A DNA stretch of 64,000 nucleotides, from NCBI GenBank assembly GCA_019828545.1, contig JACVRA010000181.1:1-64000 (forward strand), written 5' to 3'. Of this stretch, positions 24,518 to 33,791 are shown one piece after another. Position 1 is the first letter of the stretch, and each line of letters starts with the position of its first letter. A program made the position numbers and the translations under genes. This stretch comes from Paracamarosporium sp. OC-R06-R3 (taxonomy: Eukaryota; Ascomycota; Dothideomycetes; Pleosporales; Didymosphaeriaceae). Below the pieces are notes generated by a model that had not been told where the DNA came from, made no database searches, and saw only the letters and a list, made by a program, of their open reading frames with translations.

Positions 24518-25355
24518 ATGAACCAGTTCACTCAGCATCTACTCCACCAGACCGGCGTATGCTCATGGGAACGTCCTAGCTGCACGGCTGAGATTGAGGA
24601 GCCGAATCTATACTACGAGCAGCGTACGTACCCCCGCTGCTCTCCCCTCTCCTCTACCTTAGGCTACCCAACCCCATCTCCATCTGATCACCCTTTAACG
24701 TCAGCCTCTAGATACCTGCATCCTACCTGCCTGTGTCAACCGTCGAGCCCATAAGCCATCTGCAGACTACTGCGAGGAGCGTACGTAACACCCGATTATA
24801 TACCTTGCAAGAGTTAGGTGTGGACGCAGCCGTATGGACGTAGCCGCATGGACGTAGCCGCATGGACGTTCCATACGCTCTACCACCAAGAGCCAGCCTA
24901 CCTGTTAGCTTACGTGTTATCTATAGATCGTTGCGACCAACCACGGTGCCAGCGTAGGAAAATGGACGGAGTAAGCTACTGTAGCGATCACCGGCGCTGC
25001 GAATGGCGTGGGTGTAATCGCGACGTAGTGGAAGGCACCGGGCGTTGCGACCGCCACCAGACATGTGCGAGGGACGGCTGCCACCGCGCTAAAATACAGA
25101 CGCGGGGCCAAGGGGATTCCGCGCCTTACTGCGAGCTCCGTAAGTATTGGGATGATAAATATCTACTGGAGCTTCTTAGGCACTATGTACCTAATACCGC
25201 CCGCAGATACTCCGTGCCATTCAGCTGGATGCAACGACCACGTCGACTACGAGACGAATAGATCTACAGTACACTGCAGTAAGCATAGGTGCCAAGTTTA
25301 CCGCTGTCAGGGAGGGATCCGTCCTAATGGTAAGCGGTTTTGCAAGACGCGTTAG
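24518..25355 (+). pseudogene. Cys/His-rich repeat protein gene, frameshifted
   Basis: The plus strand encodes a series of short units of the form C-x3-C ... [YRF]C-x2-H/R: CDQPRC...YCSDH, CEWRGC...RCDRH, CARDGC...YCELR, CHSAGC...HCSKH, and a last unit ending FCKTR at 25,355. Earlier decayed units are seen at 24.55-24.8 kb (CSWERPSC...YYEQRT; DYCEERT). The units fall in at least two frames, with a switch near 25.15 kb, and stops separate the first part. Such repeated Cys/His units would bind zinc, but I do not know a function. The middle ORF 24,818-25,261 is the largest intact block. Confidence 0.6.
24821..24870 (+). repeat. 14-bp tandem repeat, three copies plus a partial
   Basis: Units of tggacg[c/t]agccg[t/c]a at 24,821, 24,835 and 24,849, with a partial fourth at 24,863. 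A 14-bp unit shifts frame at each copy gain or loss, so it may be one cause of the broken frame in the surrounding Cys-rich gene. Confidence 0.9.
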
Positions 25356-26065
25356 TTAAAAGCTTCCCTATACTACTAATAAAAGTAAGGTAAATGTAGT
25401 AGATTAAGCTAACCTATCACCCTTTAGATAATAAGTATAGGAAGGACCTACGACACCGTCCATAAGGGTCTAGGAGGCGTAGAAGGGAAGTATAAGGGAG
25501 TCCGTCTATATTTTAGGACATAAGGTTAGTGGTTACCGTACGTTAATACGCTTACCTACGAGATGATATTACAAACGGCCCTTCTTACCCCTTAAATAGC
25601 CATAACTAGCCTTAAGTAGTTATCTAGAATGCTTAAGAACCTTAGGGGTCTAATAATACCTATACTTTTATTAGTATAGTTTACTCTATTGTAATAGCCT
25701 CTGATATAGAGAAAGTAGGGGTTATAAAGTGATTTAGTAGGCGTAACCCTTTCCTAGGCTGCTGCGATAATAGAAGAGTAGTGCTTAACCCAGAGACCAT
25801 TATAGCTACAAAAAATCAACCCTATAAACCCCACCACATCTGACCTTAACAACATCAGCTCCCTACGTCGCCTTAGTAGTAGTACTCCTCGATCCTGGAG
25901 TATAACCTCGCTATTCCGCGGACTATCTCGGTTACCCTGAACCACCTCTATCTAGCCCAGCTCCTATAGTAGTCGATTGCTGGCGCCCTTGTACTCTGCG
26001 GTGTCGACGGTTAGTCGTATCCGCCTCAGCTTTCACCAACTACTTGGGATGGTACCTTATAAATC
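25356..26065. other. Intergenic, no gene recognised
   Basis: About 700 bp with mildly AT-rich sequence and several stop codons per frame. A 63-codon minus-strand ORF at 25,754-25,945 shows no familiar motif and I do not support it as a gene. Confidence 0.6.
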
Positions 26066-27350
26066 CTACCTAGCCATCATCCCATCCTGACGCACTTGGT
26101 ACCGCTGCCACCTGCGGAGAATGCTTTCTTTGACGTTCTCCATGTTCAATTCTGCCTCCTTGGGCTCTTCAGGCACGCCTTCCAGCACTGCCTGCCTGCC
26201 TCGTCCGATCGACCAGTGCCCACTATTCTGTGCCTGCACCAACTCCCTCCACCCCAGCCTTTTACCCGACTCGACTTCTGCGTGAACCTGGTCATGATAT
26301 ACGGATAGCCACATTCTCTGGTGTTGCTTCGTATGCTGCCAGAACACGGTGTGGTTGGGATAGGGTACGATCCAGTTTACTGCCGGGAAGATGGCCTTCA
26401 CGTCCTCTTTGAAGATTTTACCTTCCTCTTCACCGCACCAAGTCTCTACGATCTTCGCACACCGCTCGTGGAGTACCCGGTACCCTCTCTCCCCCCAATG
26501 CTTCCGGTCTTGCCCGTCGCCAAAGTCCCAGAGGAAGTCAATGAAGCCGTCGAGATCCTTGTACGCCATCTTGTTCCCGCTCGCTAGCCGGTATGGCTGT
26601 GTGCCTTCCAACATCATGTCCAGATTCTCCTTGCATAGGGTGAGCCTACCCTGCACTGCGTCGCTGCGGAATTCCGCCTTGATCGAGCTTTCAATCGACG
26701 ACAGCACGTCTTTCCGGAAATGCCGTATGCACATCCACCTCATGTGCCACAGGATGAACGACTGCACCGAAGGCGCAGTTCCGTAGCGCTTCAGCCATTT
26801 CCCCAGCATCTCTGCCTTCATGAAATCATCCTTGGCCTCTCGGATCGCCCGCCACCGCGCCGTAAACGTCTCCGCTATGTACACGTTGCCGAATAGGCTG
26901 CATCCTGCAAGCTCCTCGCGGAACGTGAATTGTTCCCAGTCAATCTTCGGCATCAACCAGCAGTAGCCGTCCCGTGCTGCCGTCGTCGAAAACCCAAGCC
27001 CGTACAGCTTCTCGCCGCTCTGCCTGTGCACCCGCTCGTCGTTCCAAAGCGCAATCTCCGGTCGGAGCTGGCAGCTGCCGTAGCCGAATTTGAGCAGCCG
27101 CGCACAGTTGCAGTACTGGCCAAGAATCATCACTGAAGATAACTGCGAAGAAGTGTTTTGCTTCCTTAACGAGTATAGAGTGCTTGTATGCAAGCAGCAC
27201 CGTACAGGCGGTGTGAATCTCGACAAGCATCTGCGAGTACAGCATGCAACGCCCGTAGCGCAGCGGAGGGAAGTTGTACAATATTTCTCGCAATTTTCTA
27301 GGGCCGAACCGAGTATGATCAAGCTTCCCGAGGCCGGCTTCGAACGGCAA
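26066..27350 (-). pseudogene. Hypothetical gene with one frameshift
   Basis: The minus-strand frame ending at 26,066 reads well from about residue 85 of its ORF to the end (WNDERVHRQSGEKLYG, FREELAGCSLFGNVYIAE, WLKRYGTAPSVQSFILWHM, LDGFIDFLWDFGDG, WIVPYPNHTVFWQHTK), whereas upstream of about 27.13 kb the better reading is in the frame of 26,940-27,458 (FGPRKLREILYNFPPLRYG, LVKEAKHFFAVIF). A single frameshift around 27,105-27,150 therefore separates the two parts; no GT-AG pair that would mend it is evident. Trp, His and aromatic residues are common. I do not recognise the family. Its upstream end runs into the left inverted repeat of the neighbouring element, so its true start is probably lost. 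Confidence 0.55.
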
Positions 27351-27415
27351 AGAACTACTCTCAAAATGACGAGCGTCCAGGGATGAAGCTCGTGGGATGG
27401 TTTCTACAATCACTA

Positions 27416-27861
27416 ACGTCCATCCCTGCGTGCCGGGACGCACGGTGTAACGGGACACCTTTTCTTCCGGACGCTCGGATTGCCTGCAACGTCCTCAAAA
27501 ATAGACAAGCGCAATACGCATCCATTCTGCACATCTTTTTTCTTAGCACATCAGCCTCCGCTGCCGAAAAGCGGGTCGTTGACCATGCTGTCGCTCATTC
27601 TGTCAGTGCCGTTAACCGACTCTCCTCCATTAACCCCCTGTTCGTTGGCGACCACAGATGCCAGTAAGGAGCTCGGTGGATCAGAGATAAACCCAAGATG
27701 GCAAAGTTCAAGACTGCAGCCTCAAGAGGTCAACTTAAGGTAAGGAGTGTGGATCCCGGCAGTTTCTCCGCGCTGGCGACAAGATGGTCAAAACGCGTTG
27801 GACCGGCCGTGCACTGCTGGCGGCTCTTAGCACGCGGCAGCTTGCAGTAGCGTGCTGAGAT
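27416..27861 (+). repeat. Left terminal inverted repeat (about 446 bp)
   Basis: Near-identical to the right copy over the outer 70 bp (gccgggacgcacggtgt, cttttcttccggacgctcgg) and then patchily similar to 27,861 (gctgctgg, gctcttagcacgcgg, agcttgcagtagcgtgctga). Many differences are transitions. Confidence 0.85.
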
Positions 27862-28028
27862 GTCTGCCTGGCCTTAGACAGCTCTTATTCCCGGTTGCAT
27901 GCACTGCCTCGCCAGGCTGCCTTCTCTGCCTTCTCTGCCTTGTTGCAACCATATCATTCTAATCTCACCACCACAAAAGTCGTTCGCCCCTCTAATTACC
28001 CAGGGACTAATCTTAAGCTGCAAGCGTA

Positions 28029-31018
28029 ATGTGGCTCCTCCATTATGACGCGCTGAGTAGACTGATCTTGACAGACTTTCGCGGCAAGCCGATCCCGCCC
28101 TACGCTATTCTATCGCATTGATGGAGCGACTCTGAGACCCTCATCGAAGACGTATTGAACGGAAACTATAAAGAAAAAGAAGAAGGCTTTAAAAAGCTAC
28201 AGTTCTGTGCTAAACAGGCGGCTCAGGACGGGCTGCAGTACTTCTAGATCAACACATACTGCATTAACAGATAGGACAACAACGAGCGCTCAAAGGCGAT
28301 CAACTCGATGTTCGAGTGGTACCAGAACGCGGCCTGATGTTATGTCTTCTTGTCAGACGTGTCGGCCGCATACAGCGACTAGGAGGCGTCGTTCCGGAAG
28401 AGCGAATGGTTCACTCAAGGATGGACGCTCCAAGAGTTCTTGACGTCTCTATGCCTACGACGTATGGAGAAGGAAAAGAGAGCGCATTAAGAAGATTGCA
28501 GGCTGAAGTCGAGGGAGCTGGCAGCGCACCATCGATCATTCCATTCTCACAAAACCCGTCTTTCGTGGGCCGCGAACTACAGCTTGTAGAGCTAGAAGCG
28601 AAGCTCTTCAGCAATGAGCAGACCACCACGCTAGCAATTGTTGGCCCTAGTGGAATAGGCAAATCACAGCTCGCGCTCGAGGCTGCCCACAGAACAAAGC
28701 AGAACAGCAGAAGCTGCTCGGTTTTCTGGATGGACGTGAGCGATATAGACAGCCTCTACCGGTCTTACGCAAGCGTTGCGCAGAAGCTCAGTATTCCTAG
28801 TTGTGACGATGACTAGGCAGATATAAAGCAGGTTGTAAAACGCTGTATGGCAGCAATAAGTGCGCGACAGTGTTTGCTGATCTACGACAACGTAGAGAGC
28901 ACCACTCTACGGCCTAGCGGCTCGTCTATGACACAAGCTGTAGACTTAGTCGACTTTCTACCGCACTCTAAGCTATGTTCTGTCATCTTTACAACTACAG
29001 AGAGCAATACAGCTGAAGCGCTTGCTCCACAGAACGTCACAGCGTTACATGAGCTGACGCCAGACACGGCGTTAAGGATGCTGCAAAGCCGCTTGATAAC
29101 GCCGCTTTTGAACGCTAAACAGCAGGATGCTATGTACTTGTTAGAAGAGCTATCGTATCTGCCTCTAGCGATCGCGCAAGCAGCAGCGTGCATGAACACT
29201 AGTGGTATGACAGTGCAGCAGTACCAAGCACAGCTAGTCGAGCACAAAGAAGCAGCTCTCAAGTACAGCGATGACTCATCTGAAGGCGAGCAGCGGGAAT
29301 CTGGTCTAAGAAAGACTGTAGCTGCTACACTGTCTCTCTCTATGAGCCAAGTGCGCTCTAGCAACGCGGCTGTAGCAGACTATCTCTGTCTAGCTGCGTG
29401 CGTCGATTAAAAGGATATCTTGCTTGATCTTCTAGAGGCAGCATTGCCGCAGGCCCGTGAAGATGCTATCAGATTACTTGATAGGTATGCGCTCGTCACT
29501 AGGCGACCTGCTGAGTCAGCACTTGATATTCATCGACTCGTCCACTATGCGTTACGAAAGAGGCTGCAGGAAGAGGGAAGACTCCAAGAATAGACTCAAA
29601 GCACAATCACACAGCTACTCCAGGTGTTCCCAAACCACAATTATAGTAACAGAAGTAAATGGAGGCGACTGCTTCCGCATGCACGGTATGTTCTATCGGA
29701 TACGCAAAGGGATAACAACAAGGAGAGATTGGATCTTGCACAGAAGTGTGGCTTGGCTCTGTACAGTGATGGCCAGTATAAAGGAGCCGAAGAGCTGTTT
29801 GTGCAGGTGATGCAAACGATGAAGAAAGTGCTTGGTAACGAGCATCCTAACACGCTGACCAGTATAAACAACCTAGCGTTGACGTACAGCAATCAAGGGC
29901 GATGGAAAGAGGCCGAGGAGCTACAGGTGCAAGTGATACAGACGAGGAAGAGAGTGCTTAGCAACAAGCATCCTTCTACGTTGACCAGTATGAACAACCT
30001 AGCGTTGACGTACAGCGATCAAGGGCGATGGAAAGAGGCCGAAGAGCTACAGGTGCAGGTAATGCAGACGAGGAAGAGAGCGCTTAGTGACAAGCATCCT
30101 TCTACGCTAACTAGCATGGCCAACCTAGCGTCGACGTACAGCGATCAAGGGCGATGGAAAGAGGCCGAAGAGCTACAGGTGCAGGTAATGCAGACAAGGA
30201 AGAGAGTGCTTAGTGACAAGCATCCTTCTACGCTGACCAGCATGAACAACCTAGCGTCGACGTACAGGAACCAAGGGCGGTAGAAAGAGGCCGAGGAGCT
30301 ACAGGTGCAAGTGATGCAGACGAGGAAGAGAGTGCTTGGTGACAAGCATCCTTCTACGTTGACCAGCATGGCCAACCTGGCGTCGACGTACAGGAATCAA
30401 GGCCGGTGGAAAGAGGCCGAAGAGCTGGACGTGCAAGTGATGCAGACGATGAAGAGAGTGCTTGGCGACGAGCATCCTTCTACGCTGACTAGCATGAACA
30501 ACCTAGCGTTGACGTACAAGAACCAAGGGCGATGGAAAGAGGCCAAAGAGCTGGACGTACAAGTGATGCAGACGATGAAGAGAGTGCTTGGTAACGAGCA
30601 TCCTGACACCCTGACCAGCATGGCTAACCTGGCGTCGACGTACAGGAACCAAGGGCGGTGGAAAGAGGCCGAAGAGCTACAGGTGCAAGTGATGCAGACG
30701 AGGAAGAGAGTACTTAGCGACAAGCATCCTAACACGCTGACCAGTATGAATAATTTAGCGTTGACGTACAGCGATCAAGGGCGATGGAAAGAGGCCGAAG
30801 AGCTACAGGTGCAAGTAATGCAGACGAGGAAGAAAGTGCTTGGCGACGAGCATCCTGACACGCTGACCAGCATGCACAATCTTGCTTTCACGCTGCAGGT
30901 ACAAGCTCATCATGACGAGGCTTTTGCGTTGATGGAAAGATGCTCTCAGCTGCGCAAGCAGGTTCTTGGTGAGCAACACCCTAATACACAGTTGTCGCTT
31001 AACACGCTAAGCAACTAG
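28029..31018 (+). pseudogene. HET-NB-ARC-TPR (NLR-type STAND) gene, decayed
   Basis: From ATG 28,029 the frame starts MWLLHYDALSRLI and reads a HET domain (PPYAILSH, EGFKKLQFCAKQAAQDGLQY, INTYCINR, EWFTQGWTLQEF). Stops at 28,119, 28,245, 28,272, 28,335 and 28,380 interrupt it. Near 28,432 the HET domain is cut short and joins, out of frame, to its own distal end (LDVSMPTTYGEGKESALRRL), which suggests an internal deletion. The second frame then carries FVGRELQL, a P-loop VGPSGIGKSQLAL near 28,640, a Walker-B-like CLLIYDNVE at 28,867, the LSYLPLAIAQAA block near 29.15 kb and about ten 42-residue TPRs, ending at 31,018. In that frame stops occur at 28,814, 29,408, 29,591 and 30,281. HET-NLR proteins trigger fungal cell death on non-self recognition. 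This copy cannot make a full product. Confidence 0.88.
29795..31000 (+). repeat. Array of 126-bp units encoding 42-residue tetratricopeptide repeats
   Basis: Nine strong units plus a divergent last one, each with the pattern VLGDxHPxTLTSMxNLAxTYxxQGRWKEAEEL in pieces, repeat every 126 bp. Units are close to identical at the DNA level; the variable positions cluster in the G/S-D/N-E/K triplet and in the SMNN/SMAN and YSDQ/YRNQ pairs. High internal identity is typical of fungal NLR repeat domains kept alike by recombination. One Trp codon has become TAG at 30,281-30,283. Confidence 0.92.
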
Positions 31019-31527
31019 CGAGCTAAGTGAAGTGACGAAAGTTGTAACTACGTTACATGTTCTCTGTGTGGCAGGCACCACCTAGTGCACGGACTATCAA
31101 GTCAACACTCGCCCGCTCTCTTTCCTTCTCTATAGACTTCTCACTCCACACACTTCTGCAGATAGCAATACAGCTTGTTGTCCACATGCCTGCCTGCCCA
31201 CAAAAGTCCATTACCTTACTTTTGTATGTAATGCTGATCTCTAAGCATGATGCTAAAGTCACGAAGTTGTGAATAACTTTTCAAGATGTGTAGTAATGCA
31301 GCGGTAAATCCAACTAACTCTAAATATCTTGTAGAGAGCTTTAATCCAGTCCACATAGCAGTTCTACGCAAAGCAACAACAGACCTGTACTTAAAGCGAG
31401 CCAAAAGTAAGCTGTAACACGTGGGTGCATATTTAGAAGAATAGCCGCCCGCAAGTCGGGAATAAGAGATACCTGAGGAGAAATGCTTAAAGCTGGGGTT
31501 CTCAGCCACAATGCGCGGCACGCTGAT
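31019..31527. other. Spacer between the NLR gene and the right inverted repeat
   Basis: About 500 bp with no supported gene. Short ORFs on both strands show no recognisable motif. Confidence 0.55.
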
Positions 31528-31974
31528 ATCTCAGCACGCTACTGCAAGCTACCGCGTGCTAAGAGCAGCCAGCAGCGCACAGCCAGTCAGATCCGTTTCG
31601 ACGATCTTGCCGTTCGCGCGGAGAAACTGCCGGAGTGCATACTCCTCGCCTTTAGTCAAATATTTAAATAAGCAGTCTTGATATTTGCTATTCTGCCTTT
31701 CTTTGCAGCCCACCGAGCTCTCTACAAATATAAACCGCCGCGAATGAACAGGGGGGTATTGAAGAAGAGTCAATAGAAGGCACCGACAGAACGGGCGATA
31801 ACATAGTCAAAAACGTGCTTTTCGGCGTCGGAGGCTGATATGTTAGGAAAATAAGATATGTAGAATAAATGCGTATTATGCTTGTTTATTTTTAAGGTCG
31901 TTGTAGGCAATCCGAGCGTCCGGAAGAAAAGGTGTCCCGTCACACCGTGCGTCCCGGCACGGAGGGACGGACGT
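31528..31974 (-). repeat. Right terminal inverted repeat (about 447 bp)
   Basis: Reverse complement of the left copy. It is more A/T-shifted in places (for example gcgtattatgc against gcgtattgcgc), fitting light RIP or ordinary drift of one copy. Confidence 0.85.
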
Positions 31975-32174
31975 TAATAAAAGATCTAGAGAACAGGGGG
32001 GCAAAGGAATACGAGTATTGGGTTGAGAACCTAGATGGGACACTTCCGTCTATCGATGAGTCAAACCCTGGGAGTATGATAAGGACAAAGATCGCAGAAG
32101 GAGCACGTCGGCACCAAGCACGCCGCTATCTCGGAAGGCTGTTTGCAAGCGCTTCTGAGTTCAGAAAGAAGTGA
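31932..32174 (+). CDS. Small chimeric ORF starting inside the right inverted repeat
   Basis: An 80-codon plus-strand ORF begins inside the inverted repeat (MSRHTVRPGTEGRTL) and continues into flanking DNA (EYEYWVENLDGTLPSIDE, RRHQARRYLGRLF) before stopping. The left repeat likewise starts an outward ORF with the leader MSRYTVRPGTQGWTL. The flanking part reads like a genuine coding remnant but I cannot name it. It may be part of an older gene cut by the insertion. Confidence 0.35.
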   Translation: MSRHTVRPGTEGRTLIKDLENRGAKEYEYWVENLDGTLPSIDESNPGSMIRTKIAEGARRHQARRYLGRLFASASEFRKK

Positions 32175-32246
32175 TTGAGGAAACAAAGGTGTTACGATTG
32201 TTGTGTTCATTTTCACACGGCCTGGTTATCCGACTGGGATCTAAAA

Positions 32247-33791
32247 TCACCGCACCCTTCTACGAAATCTATTTCGTTTCCAATCCCCCGCTGCGCGACC
32301 CTCCCTCTTCACCTTTCCCAAACTCGGCTCTACCGCACAAGATGCTACATCCGGCATCCACCTCCTATTCAAAAAGCGATCCAATTTATCATTGATCGCG
32401 CGCTCTACCTGTTCCCCAGCCTCCTCAACGTAGTCCGCCACCGTAGCATCCAGCTCCTGAAACTTCTCATCCACCATCTGATCGATATCCGCCTGCAAAT
32501 CTTCGAGCGCATCGTCTTTCCTGCTTTGGATATCGAGTTTCTGGTCTTCTATAGTTGCGATGAATTCAGTATCGGCGGCGTTGCGCAGATATTGTGCATC
32601 GTATAGTGTGTCTTCGCAGATGGTGGTGAGTTTCTTCTCGCAGTAGGCGGAGGCTCGGGCGGAGAGGAAAGCGCGGAGGGAGGAGCGGAGGATGTGGAGC
32701 GATGGATCAATGGCGGGATTCGTTTTCGGGGGTGATGTGGGGTTTGAATCAGGGGGAGGTGGTGATGATGTTGTGACGGATTTTGATGTATCGATGAATT
32801 GCGCTAGCATTTCTGGAAACATCTGTTGCATCATCTTTCGCATGGTATCCTCGAGATGAGGGGGTATGTGTGGTGGGTCTGCGAGTGAGGGATGTGGTGA
32901 TTTGGTATCGAGAAAATGACGAGTGTATGTCGATTCGTCAACCGTGGAAGACGGTAGCCTACTGGGGCTCAAAATTGTTGTGGCTTTCTCGGTGGGGGAC
33001 CCTTCGGGCACGTAAAAAACACGTTTCGGCGGCGGCGAGAGTGGTGGGCTGTAGGATACTATGGTGATATCACGTGTGAGTCAAGTACTCCAGGAAACAA
33101 GAGGGTTGATATTGAAGTTGTTTAAGAAGACAAACTCACTGTGCCGGGTACGTTTACGGCTCGCATCTGCGTACGATGGTGGCTCGTTTGATTCAACAAG
33201 GTACTGCTCGGTAGGACTGAATACTGACCAGTCCTCAAGCCGGCGTCCTTTGAGGTTCTTCTCGTCAATGCGAAAGCCAGTGAACGTTTCCGGCTGGCTG
33301 ACAATAGTCAAGAACGGACCAACTTGTTTCGGCTGGAACCATTTCCAGTCGAACAGTATTGTGATCTCGATGGCCTTGGCTAGGTCTACCAGTTGGCGAA
33401 AGTGGAGCTCGTGACTAGGTTGAGGTGCTATGCTTCCTGACACGTTCGGACAAAGGATGGCGCAAGGTTTCTTGAGGTTCAACGAGAGAGCTCGAACTTC
33501 AGGGGTCTGATTTCGCGCAATGTGGCTTAATTCTGTTAGTGTAAGAGTCCTCTTTGCGGTCATGCACGTGGTTGTGGCAGGGACGAGATTATCAGCATCG
33601 TATAAGAAGTGGAAGGGCTGGCTGTCGATGAAACCATGCACGTGAGTCGTGTGTTGGAGAGAAAACGTGGCATGCAAGCCGTCTTTGAATTTAACCTGAA
33701 AAGTGCATCGTAAGAGTGAACATGTATCATTGTCAGTTGCGACATAAGCCAATGCACCGATACCTGCCTCGCGAAAGAGGTTGTATGTCAT
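32247..33791 (-). CDS. Hypothetical protein, two exons (487 aa)
   Basis: Predicted exons are 33,791-33,140 and 33,058-32,247, split by an 81-bp intron (gtgagt...catag) that keeps the frame. The first exon encodes a globular, beta-rich-looking domain (FREAGIGALAYVATDNDTC, FSLQHTTHVHGFIDSQPFH, KPCAILCPNVSGSI, FDWKWFQPKQVGPFLTIV). The second has a Pro/Ser-rich linker, a charged helical stretch likely to coil (DALEDLQADIDQMVDEKFQE) and a basic C-terminus (RNRFRRRVR) that could be a nuclear signal. There is no signal peptide. I do not recognise the family. The gene is intact, unlike everything to its left as far as 21.3 kb. Confidence 0.7.

Larger units (their letters stand above)
27416..31974. 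mobile_element. 4.56-kb unit with long terminal inverted repeats, carrying an NLR-type gene
   Basis: Sequence at 27,416-27,861 recurs as its reverse complement at 31,528-31,974. The outermost bases are acgtcc...ggacgt, and the dinucleotide TA flanks both ends (27,414-27,415 and 31,975-31,976). The enclosed DNA holds a HET-NB-ARC-TPR gene and no visible transposase. The layout is that of a non-autonomous DNA transposon that has picked up a gene; TA flanks would suit a Tc1/mariner-type enzyme supplied in trans, although TIRs of this length are also seen in Mutator-like elements, for which I find no 9-bp duplication. The alternative is two separate repeat copies that happen to face each other. 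Confidence 0.65.

Noticed and set aside
29795..31000. Regular 126-bp repeats considered as a CRISPR-like or satellite array
   Set aside because: The units encode tetratricopeptide repeats in one continuous frame inside a eukaryotic NLR gene, with no spacers.
27405..31985. 9-bp target duplication expected for a Mutator-like element
   Set aside because: The nine bases outside each inverted repeat do not match; only TA is shared, so the element class is left open.
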